64,000 nucleotides of DNA, taken from assembly GCA_030704615.1 (NCBI GenBank), contig CM060734.1:1488001-1552000 (forward strand), in the 5' to 3' direction. This DNA comes from Takakia lepidozioides. Taxonomy: Eukaryota; Streptophyta; Takakiopsida; Takakiales; Takakiaceae. Positions within the stretch are counted from its first letter, which is position 1. Every line of letters starts with the position of its first letter. This document shows, piece after piece, positions 20,346-29,048 of the stretch. The notes under the pieces are model-generated. The model was not told the DNA's origin and searched no databases. It saw only the letters and a program-made list of their open reading frames with translations. The position numbers were made by a program, and so were the translations under genes.

Positions 20346-20516
20346 TGAAGTATATATATTTGCACAGATTGTTTGCGATGGTGTTCCTCCAGTGTTTCCC
20401 CGTCCACATGAAAACGGCGAGAATGACGCTGGAGATTGACGTTCCAACTCTGACAATTTGCCTCCTCGTAATACCATTTTGATGCCCAATGATGGACTTC
20501 AGAACAGGTCAGCTCT
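20217..20516 (-). pseudogene. Unidentified coding remnant, upstream part
   Basis: A 100-codon minus-strand frame without stops includes RRQIVRVGTSISSVILAVFM, NTIANNLCKYIYFKVFDTAD and FYRNLFAIPMPTTSAPLRL, then ends in TGA. The plus-strand arm at 19904-20050 is a second copy of its last part. I do not recognise the family. Structural-protein remnants of a cryptic dsRNA virus are one possibility, but nothing visible settles it. Confidence 0.45.
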
Positions 20517-21495
20517 TCACGCGTGATCACGCGATGTTAACCGTTTGTATTCCTCAAAACAATTATGAAACTCCACAACGAAGGCTATTGAAACCAAAAC
20601 AAGACACCACGAGGATGCTGCCTTTGGATTATGCAAGTAGGGATAATGACTTCAAACCAATTAAAGATTGGGAATTTAAGATGCTTGCACAATCCGCCAA
20701 GGACCAAGTGACACCATCACACCCCGGATGATTTGAGTGCATGTTATGAAACACATCAATCAATCACCCATGATGATGGTGTCATATAGTCCGGGACGGA
20801 TTATGCAAATATCTTAAGTTCCCTTTCTGTAACTGACCTGAAGTGACTTACTATGCCTGCATAATCCTCACAGTCTCAAAGGACAACATCTTTGTTGTGG
20901 ATTGCGTATACATCAAAACAGCCTCACTCCGAGCAATCACAAGTGGTATTGCTGAGGTAATATTATTCTGAGGCACTCGTCTGGAGTTCCAGAACGCTGA
21001 TGAAGTCCGCTTTTTGAACCACGCATGATCGCGCGAGGTTGAACAGTTCTCTGCCTCCACCACCATGGAGAACCACAACAAACGGTTTGGAACCCAATTT
21101 CAATCAACCACGAGGATGTTGTCAGTTGCTCTGGGAGGGATTTTGGAAGCAGCCAAAATTACTTCAATCCATTTAAAGATAGGGAGTTTACAAAGCTTCC
21201 ACAATCCGTCTAGGACCAAATGAGACGACCATCGTGGGTGATTGAATTGCGTGTTATGGAACCCGAATTCAGTCATAGACGATGATTGTGTCAGTTGGTC
21301 CCCATCGTATTATGTAAACATCATAAAATTCCTTCTCTTGAAATATTATGAAGTACTTTTGAAAGCCTCCGCAATCCGTTTTGGACCACCTGACAGCATC
21401 TTCGGTGTGGATTGAGTACACAACAAAGTCCTCCAGCCTCATATGTTTCAACCTCCACTGTTAATGAAGTCAGCTTGTTTTGATAAACTAAAGAA
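20517..21495. other. Degenerate repeat region without a gene
   Basis: Diverged copies of a segment containing 'AATCCG(C/T)...GGACCAA(A/G)TGA(C/G)AC' recur near 20690, 21200 and (inverted) 21370, each preceded by words such as CACGCGATG/GATCGCGCG. No frame is convincing. Confidence 0.45.
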
Positions 21496-21665
21496 GTATG
21501 ACGCCTCCCGAAGGGAGCGTAACTTATGGTGTTTGTTCACCACAAGGGCTACTGCCTTCCAGCTGAAAGGTGGACACCTTCATGACACACCAGACCGTGG
21601 TTTGAACCCACAACCATATCCAACGTGGTATGTGCCCATTACCACTAGGCTACATGCTGGTTGTC
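21496..21665 (-). mobile_element. tRNA-derived SINE
   Basis: In minus sense: an A box TAGCCTAGTGG (21642-21652) and a B box GGTTCAAACC (21599-21608), spaced as in a tRNA-type Pol III promoter, then a tRNA-unrelated body with GGCAGTAGCCC and CCATAAGTTACG, ending in a small hairpin CTCCCTTCGGGAG and GTCATAC. Partial copies occur at 17447-17497 and 24841-24922. No target duplication was identified for this copy. Confidence 0.7.
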
Positions 21666-21721
21666 CTTGTTTTGATAATATTTGATAACACTGCTGTTCC
21701 ATGCAAGCTCACAAGAGGAGA

Positions 21722-22268
21722 TATCAGGGAACCACGTACAATCGCGCGTGGTTCATCTCAAACTTCATTGACCAACATTCAAGCCCACATGAGCTTGATG
21801 AACATTGACAGTGATACATAAAGAATGTGTTTAATGAACATGCCAATAGTTATATTCATCAATAATCCAGAGTTGCTTCCCAACGGCTCACACTCATTGA
21901 GGCATATGTGCGAGATCACCGTTGGTTTACCACTGATGGCGGAACTCTGCAAACCTGAGGAAGTGGATACAGTCGGAGATTGATTGAACATATCAGGGAA
22001 CCACGTGCGATCGCGCATGGTTCATCTCAAACTTCGTTGACGAACATTGAGGCCCACAGGAGCTTGCAGAACATTGACTGTGTTACATAGAGAATGTGAT
22101 TAATGAACAGGCCAATAGTTTAATTCATCAATAATACATTATACATAATTGCTTCCCAAACGGCTCACACTCAAGGCATATGTGCGAGAGCGCCGTCGGT
22201 TACCACTGATGGCGGATGTCTGCGCACCCGAGGAAATGGATACAGTCGGAGATTGATTGAACATATGA
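21722..22268. repeat. Tandem duplication of a ~270-bp unit
   Basis: Copies at about 21725-21991 and 21992-22268. Each starts near GGGAACCACGT and ends in GATACAGTCGGAGATTGATTG and GAACATAT. They contain GCTTCCCAACGGCTCACACTC and ACCACTGATGGCGGA. Differences are substitutions and small indels. Confidence 0.8.
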
Positions 22269-22556
22269 CCAGAATTGTCACTGGTAGTTGTACTTGATGA
22301 CCTCGATGACCGTAAAGCCTCGCGGTCCCTCCGCTCCGCCTTCCGCTGGTGTTATTCTTTCTTCTCCTGTCGAATTTGATTATGAACTTGACCCTGGAAT
22401 ATTACTATGAGGAAGCAGCACAGCATGGAATTGTTAAAGAAAATCCAAAGAACATCATTGATTTCACAAAAGTCATGTGAAGTCAATATACGTCAAAGTA
22501 CAAATGCAAGTTCAAGTAACAATGATGGACTACGCACAAAATATGGTAATGTTAAA
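22269..22556. other. No feature seen
   Basis: Only part of a 125-codon plus-strand frame (from 22407) lies here; it has no recognised motif and overlaps the better-looking minus-strand candidate that follows. Confidence 0.4.
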
Positions 22557-22785
22557 CTACATACCGAGATAATCGGGTTCTTTTTGCGGTGGGTACTGCC
22601 AAACAGAAGGATCAATAAATCTTCCAAACCAAGACCAGTAGACGTGATTTCGATCTATCGGTGGGCGGGGAGATTTGTAGGAGTTTGTGCTGACATAATC
22701 AATAACGGATTGGGCTCCAATCATGCCCGAGAGAAAAGACCACAATGCTTTAGTGAGGTCAACCAAATCCTCCTCATTGCTTGAT
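22557..22785 (-). pseudogene. Possible host-gene exon, unidentified
   Basis: A minus-strand open stretch reads LVDLTKALWSFLSGMIGAQS, then PPIDRNHVYWSWFGRFIDPS, then QYPPQKEPDYLG. It ends at CTCG followed by GTATGTAG, a plausible plant 5' splice site; the reading frame has a stop three bases later. A possible acceptor AG lies near 22785. The protein is Trp/Tyr/Pro-rich with one hydrophobic stretch. Not recognised. Confidence 0.3.
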
Positions 22786-22959
22786 TTAATTCAAAGTTGG
22801 TTTAAGGTGGGTGCGTCGTTGGGGAAGCAAATGTTTTTTTTTTTTGGTTGAATCTCTGCACATGTGTTGCACACATATTCAAGCATGTGCGGGCTAAATT
22901 TGAGCTTGAACCACATCCATTCCATGGGTGCAATAGCCGTTCACCCATGACAGGATTCC

Positions 22960-23480
22960 TTTCTCCCAATGAACAAAATTGGATGAGAGGTGAACGCGTC
23001 TTTGGCCCATTGAATGAATTTCGTTTCATCTCATATTACTCTGGGACCTGTGAGACAATATACTGAACCTACTGCCAAAGTTTCAAAGCAAACAAAAATC
23101 ATTTGGATTGGCATCCATCCGTTGGCCCATCGAACAAATTTCGTTTGATCTCATATTACTCTGGGACCCGTTACATGGTATATTGAATATATTGGCAAAA
23201 TTTGAAAGCAAACAACAATCATCTGGATGGGCAACCGTCTGTTGGGCCATTGAACGAATTTTGATTGATGTCGTATTCGTCTGGGACCTGTGAGACGGTG
23301 GACTGGACATGTTGGCAAAGTTTCAAAGCAAACAAAAATCATTTGGATGGGCATCCATCTGTTGGCCCATCGAACGAATTTCTTTTCATCGCGTATTACT
23401 CTGGGACTTGTTCGACTGCATTTTGTCTGCTCATGAATTTTGTTTTGCTCCATTCTTGAACCACGTGCTTAACGACAACA
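22960..23480. repeat. 120-bp satellite, first block
   Basis: GGCCCAT-type unit starts at 23004, 23124, 23244 and 23364, exactly 120 bp apart. The consensus unit contains GGCCCATTGAAYGAATTTCR, TGATCTCATATTACTCTGGG, ACCTGT and CAAACAAAAATCATTTGGAT. The 22785-22960 segment before it (GGTTTAAGGTGGGTGCGTCGTTGGGG, TTGTTGCACACATATTCAAGC) recurs at 23727-23900. Confidence 0.88.
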
Positions 23481-23990
23481 TATGCAATGTGCGTGCAAAA
23501 TTTGGGAGCGAACAAAAGTCATTTGGACCAAAACCACGATTTTTGCGCCTCATTTGCACTTCAAAGTTGATTTGACTTCAACTTCATGCACTCTTCATAG
23601 AGAGTTCTACAATAGTGAGCGAAGAGAAGACCTTTTTAAAATCATTACGTAGCAGAAACCCACAATCATATACATTCTAAGTCTAATTATTTATTTAAAA
23701 TTCATTTAAAATCAATTCAATTCAAAATTGGTTTAAGGATGAGTGCGTCGTTTGGGAGGCATTTTTTTTTAAAATTTCTTTTGTTGAATCTCTACACATG
23801 TGTTGCACACATATTCAAGCACATGCGAGCTAAATTTGAGCTTGAACCACATCCGTTCCATGGGTGCAATAGCCGTTCACCCGTGAGAGGAGTTTTTTTT
23901 CTTCCAAAATGAGCATAATTGGATGACTGGGTGAACGCATCCTTAGGGGTGTAAATGATGAATGATTTGAATGATTTGAATGATTTTTTA
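23480..23990. repeat. Linker repeated between satellite blocks
   Basis: 23480-23760 recurs at about 25095-25503, including AATCATTACGTAGCAGAAACCC and AATTCAAAATTGGTT followed by GTGCGTCGTTTGGGAGG. So the satellite, this linker and the 23760-23900 segment form a larger repeated block, present about two times. No gene. Confidence 0.75.
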
Positions 23991-25095
23991 TTGATCTCAT
24001 ATTTGCCCGACCCATTGAATGAATTTCAGTTGATCTCATATTAGTCTGGGACATGTTACATGGTATACTGAGCATACTGACAAAGTTTCAATGCAAACAA
24101 TAGTCATTTGGATGACCAACCATCCGTTGGCCCATTGAATAAATTTCCTTTCATCTCATATTTGTGAGGGACATGTGGAATGGTATGTGCAGCATACTGA
24201 CAAAGTTTGAAGGCAAACAAAAATCATTTGGATGGTCAATTGTTCAATCGCCATTGAATGAATTTTGTTTGATGTCATATCTGTCCAGGACCTTTCGGAT
24301 GGTATGTGCAGTATACTAGCAAAGTTTGAAATCAAACAAAAGTAATTTAGATGGTCAATTGTTCGATCGCCCATTGATTGATCTCATATTTGTCCTGGAC
24401 CTTTCGGATGGTATGTGCAGTATACTGGCAAAATTTGAAATCAAACAAAACTCATTTGAATGGTCAATTGTTCGATCGCCCATTGAATGAATCTCGCTTG
24501 ATCTCATATTTTCCAGGACCTTTCGGATGGTATGTACAGTACACTGGCAAAATTTGAAAGCAATACACTGGCCCATTGAATGAATTTCGATTGACCTTGT
24601 ATTAGTCCGAGACCTGTGAGACGGTATACTAAACACACTGCCAAAGTTTCAAAGCAAACAAAAATCATTTGGATGGGCAACCATCCATTGGCCCATTGAA
24701 CGAATATCGTTTGATCTCATATTACTCAAGGACCTGTTACATGGTATACTAAACATACTGGAAAACTTTCAAAGTAAACAACAATCAACCATCTGTTGGG
24801 CCACTGAATGAATTTCAATTGATCTCTTATTAGTCCGAGAGGCACGAAGGCAGTAGCCCTTCTGGGTCAAGTGACACCATAAGTTACGCTTGCTTCAGCA
24901 ACGCGTCCACCTTTTTTCTTTTTTAGTCCGAGACTTGTGAGACGGTGTATTGAACATACTGCCAAAGTTTCAAAGCAACAAAAATCATTTGGATAGGCAA
25001 CCATCCGTTGGCCCATCGAATGAATTTCATTTGATCTTATATTACTCTGGGACCTGTTGGACTGCGTTTTGTCTGCACATGATTTTTTTTTAATT
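23990..25095. repeat. 120-bp satellite, second block
   Basis: About nine more units at roughly 120-bp steps (near 24009, 24129, 24248, 24368, 24478, 24569, 24690, 24800, 25009). Some units carry deletions near 24380 and 24560, and one is interrupted by a SINE. A-box/B-box or coding signals were not seen in the unit. Confidence 0.85.
24841..24922 (+). mobile_element. 5'-truncated SINE insertion with target-site duplication
   Basis: Matches the 3' half of the SINE at 21496-21665 (GGCAGTAGCCCTTCTGG, CACCATAAGTTACGCT). The 11-bp sequence TTAGTCCGAGA lies directly before (24830-24840) and after (24923-24933) it, inside a satellite unit. A T-rich tail precedes the second copy. This fits retroposition of a truncated copy. 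Confidence 0.72.
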
Positions 25096-25504
25096 CCATT
25101 TTTAAACCATATTTTTAACGACTGCATATGCAATGTGCGTGAAAATTTTGGGAGTGAACAAAAGTCATTGGACCCAAAAACACATTTTTTTTTCCCTCAT
25201 TTGTACTCCAAAGTCCATTTGTCTTCAACTTCATGTACTCTTCGTAGAGAGTTCTATAATAGTGAACGAAGATTTATTTATTATTTATTATTTATTTATT
25301 TTCATTTTTGTTTGGTCCAAAAATTTTCAGGGATGTAGTGGTGCGAGGGTTGAATTCATAGAACAAAATTTAGTAAAAAATAAAATCATTACGTAGCAGA
25401 AACCCGCAATCATAGACATTCAAAGTCTAATTATTTATTTAAATTCATTAAAATTCGATTTAATTCAAAATTGGTTGAAGGGTGAGAGCGTCGTTGGGGA
25501 GGGA
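25095..25504. repeat. Second copy of the satellite linker
   Basis: Repeats 23480-23760, with a TTTATTATTTATTATTTATT microsatellite near 25272-25300 not present in the first copy. No gene. Confidence 0.7.
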
Positions 25505-27310
25505 ATAACCACCAACACCCCCTTCTACAACTTCCCAAAGGAGTCACGCTCCTCGCAGCCATTGAACCAAAACAGCTTCGCTACACGCACGACTTGCCCT
25601 TCCCCAAATACACACGGCACAAAGAATCCACCCTAACCCTGCTACTGCTCGTTCAAGCTCCATCCTCCACCTTTATCCCAACAGATGCTCTAGCTCTCCT
25701 TAAGCGTCTACTGTCTGATACCCACGGTATGCTTAATACCACCTACCCACCATCTCTCCTTCGCAACCCCCTTCCTAGGTCAACCTACAAGCCAAAACCG
25801 AACAAAGCATGGGCTCGGGCACACCCCTCCCCCCTCTCGCACCTACCATCGCCCCAAATGATTCTCTGCCGCTATATCATGGATATACCCCTCCCAAATA
25901 CCCTCATATGCACTAACATGACACAGACGGATCCCGCTCCGGTTCACATGCCGGATACGGCATCTACCATGCCCTCCCAAAAAGAGGTACTGCCCACCGC
26001 CTCCCCGGACCCACTAACATCCTATGCGCAGAACTTATGGCCATATTTGCAGCTCTCTCCCAACTAAACACATTTCCCCCGCCCTACTACATTTTCACGG
26101 ACAATTTATCTTCACTTTTTCTAATCTGTAACCACCTGGCCTATCCCACTTCCCAACATCACCACCCCGACCAGAACCTCATCACCGCTATCGTTAACCT
26201 TGCGCTTGCCATATATCACCCCATCCACCTTATAAAAGTGCGGTCACACACTGGTATTACTGGCAATGAGGAAGCCGATCTCCTTGCTCAACTTGGGACC
26301 TCCAAACCTACCGTCAAAACCATCAGCAGATCCCATTCATATTGCGCATGCACACCCCTTCTGGATGATGTATCCCGTTCTTGAACCCCCAGACCCCCGT
26401 CCAATACGGAACCTTCTTGCTACGCTAACTCGCGAAGCCAGTAAACAAGCCGCTCTACCAGCCACAACAAACTACATATCCGAAAATGGACACATTCTGA
26501 TGTACTCCACCATAAGCTATCCAATCACTTCTGGCAAACTCAAGCCGCCTCTGATGCACAAATTCGACAAACACTCAAATTTCGGTACACCCAATATATG
26601 GGCCACCAACGTAAGCACTCCTTCTCGCCCCGCCTCTACCCCTCCCCGCATTGCCCACTTTGCACTCACAAACATGAAGAAAGGGACACCTGGCCCCATC
26701 TTCTCAGCAAGTGTCCCCACCCCGTCATCCATGGTCTCCGTATTACAAGACACAACCATGCCGTTTGGCATATCCACAAACTCCTCCTACGAAGATGGTT
26801 TTCACTCATCAATGCCGGCACCTATCAAGGCAGGCCTCCCGACCACAAGGTACCACCCTGGTTACTTCCATGCCAATGTTCACCCCATGCAACCTGCACC
26901 TGTCCTGCCTGACTTTGCCCAAACATTTTACTATTACACGGACTCCCCATAAACCACACCCCCGCCCCCCGCCCCCCCCCCCCCCCCCCCCCCCCCCCCA
27001 CCGCCCCCTCTCCTACCCTCACTATACACTTCATAGAATTCACATACTGCCACGACCGCTTCCCCAACCCCTCCATCCTTGAAAAACGCCAAAAGTACAC
27101 ACCACTCATCCTCGCTATCCACCGGAAGGGTTGGGCCACAGGCCCACTTACTGTCATCACTGCCGGCACCAGAGGGGGCATCCATAATGCCAGCATCTCT
27201 GCACTCCACAATCACTTTAATCTTCCTTCCACTGATATTCATAAATTTATGTTTTAAGGCCATACACCTTATGGCACTCCGCTCTCTCACTGCTATCATT
27301 ACCAACAAAT
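25505..27310 (+). pseudogene. LINE 3' half with RNase H and C-terminal zinc-binding region
   Basis: Plus-strand frames encode an RNase H domain (26035-26380: ELMAIFAALSQL, YIFTDNLSSLF, IKVRSHTGITGNEEADLLA, giving the E, D and late HxxxxxxNxxAD motifs). A C-terminal Cys/His region follows (26640-26730: CPLCTHKHEERDTWPHLLSK then CPHPV), then a conserved tail ending near 27250 (FIEFTYCHDRFPNPSI, GWATGPLTVITAGTRGGIHN). RNase H plus a CCHC-like end is typical of I/Jockey-type LINEs; the clade is inferred. Frameshifts and a poly-C tract interrupt it. The upstream RT is missing. Confidence 0.72.
26964..27000. repeat. Poly-C tract
   Basis: More than 30 consecutive C (with one G near its start) inside the LINE C-terminal region. 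It breaks the reading frame. A run this long is prone to length error in sequencing. Confidence 0.9.
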
Positions 27311-27414
27311 GACAACTTGAATCCAACTCCCATCTGGTTTCCTAGGTACCCTGGACACTTTCTTTGACACCCATTCAGTATCCATGGGGTACCCCAATGG
27401 TCCCCCATGGGTGC

Positions 27415-27419
27415 CACGT
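27415..27419. repeat. Left target-site duplication of element D (CACGT)
   Basis: CACGT directly precedes the left LTR and is repeated at 34390-34394 directly after the right LTR. It lies within a GGTGCCACGTGGTACC near-palindrome once the element is removed. Confidence 0.92.
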
Positions 27420-28143
27420 TGTCGCGCACCTCACTTCGGTAAGCTCCCCTACAAGTCATAGTTACTCGCTTTGATGCGCGCGCTTGACTCCCAACCTGGC
27501 CGCCGGGCCAACTTGGAGCTTCGGCTGCTCACCGGGACATAACGGTCCCCCTTCGATCCCCCGAAAGACCCTCCACCTATTTGGGCCTAGTGGAATTCCC
27601 TTTGGTAGATGGCAGTCCGGAACAGCTCCCCACTTTTTGGTCGCTTTCCGGCTCGCTCGCTTACTCACTAGCTTTTGGTCACCAACGGGCTTGCACCGTT
27701 CTCGGGGTTACTACTCCCTATATATACTTCTGTAGCTGTCCGCGGGGGTTCCACAAACAGCCATGCCATTTTATGGTGAACCACCACGAAGACCCTCGAT
27801 TCCCGGTGGTGAGTCGCGGTGAGTCTTGGCCCACTCACCGCGGCCCCAATGGACCGTGATGAGTCCCAAGACTCCCCACGACTCCCACCTCGAGGTCTCC
27901 ACCCCATGGTGAGTCCTATGCCACCCCCACTAAGTCCCGCTAAGCTACCACCACCCCTTGTGGAGCCACCCCCACCGCAACCCGGTGTGCGGGGCTCCGC
28001 CTAGTGAGCGCCTCCGCCTCCTTGAGTGCCTTGGGCACTCAAGGGTGCTTCAGCCCCCGTATCCATTGCTGCTACTGCCCCCACCACAGGGGCAGCCCCT
28101 TCTATGTCCCGACCCCCTGCCCTCAAGGCAAAGGGCCGCGACA
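27420..28143 (-). repeat. Element D 3' LTR
   Basis: TGTCGCGCACC at the left edge and GCCGCGACA at the right edge. Contains TATATATA at 27719-27726. Nearly identical to 33667-34389. The word CTCAAGG...CACTCAAGGGTGC near 28010-28050 and a (GAGTC)-rich portion near 27810-27900 are shared by both. Confidence 0.95.
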
Positions 28144-28158
28144 CACACCCCTACCAAC
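28144..28158 (-). other. Element D polypurine tract
   Basis: In minus sense GGTAGGGGTG lies directly before TGTCGCGG, the LTR start. Position and purine content fit the plus-strand primer. Confidence 0.65.
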
Positions 28159-29048
28159 AGGGAGTCGATGTCCTCATCGACTTGTCCATTTTGTAGAAAT
28201 GAACATCCAAGTTGTGGCGTCCCACATCAAGGAGTTTGTTTCCACACCATGGCGTCCCATGGCAAAGAACCAAACCCCACACTTGACTCTACTCTCCACT
28301 AGCTAGTTCGGCCGACTTCCTCTAAGTCCCGGCCAAGGGTGGAGCCTCTCCAGCTCCTCCCAGTGCACTCTTCTTGGCCTACTTCAAGGCCAAGGAACGA
28401 TCCTCCCCAAGGATCGAATCGCCTTACTGCAACAACATTGCTTGCGATCACTCATGATGCCGCTTTTGGCATCACCTTGAGCAAGGGTTCACCTGGAACC
28501 CTCTTTGACTAGGAAGATAACCTTGAATCAACCGTGCGCCCCAATCACTACAATTTGGTCCGCCTTGGAATGCTGGCCTGAGGTATGGGAACACGCCGAA
28601 GCCGCACTACGACTTCGTCCCGAGGCTACACGATTATAGTACGTGAACGGAAGCACGTAGCTTCCGCGTTAGCCCGCACTACAAGGCAACCCCCTCGGTA
28701 GCGCAGTTATAGTACGCGCACGCGCCAGGTGCGCACTAGCACGTGAACTCCCAAAGAAGGCGCAAGTTGCCTTGCCCCTTGGATGGGGGTCACCCGATTT
28801 TGGCATTACGCAAACACACGATTAACCCAATTTACCTCTCCCACTTTTGTAAGCTAGCATGCATTCTACACACTAGCCAACCATACCATGCATCACCATT
28901 CCAAACAAAATAGGACGCACAACAGTTGGAAGCCATTTCATTTATAGCAAGTTTTGTACAATACAAGTTTTTGCAATCGGATTCCTGAGCTAGCTAAGCC
29001 GGGCTAAGCATGCATTTCTTCCCCCACGCTCCAAGGTTGATGTCCCCA
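28159..29048 (-). other. Element D 3' untranslated region
   Basis: About 890 bp between the gag-pol stop and the PPT, with no open frame worth calling. Includes inverted words such as GAAGCACGTAGCTTCCGCG (28646-28670). Confidence 0.6.

Noticed and set aside
22960-25095. CRISPR-like or gene array in the 120-bp repeat
   Set aside because: Whole units are repeated head to tail without unique spacers; it is a satellite.
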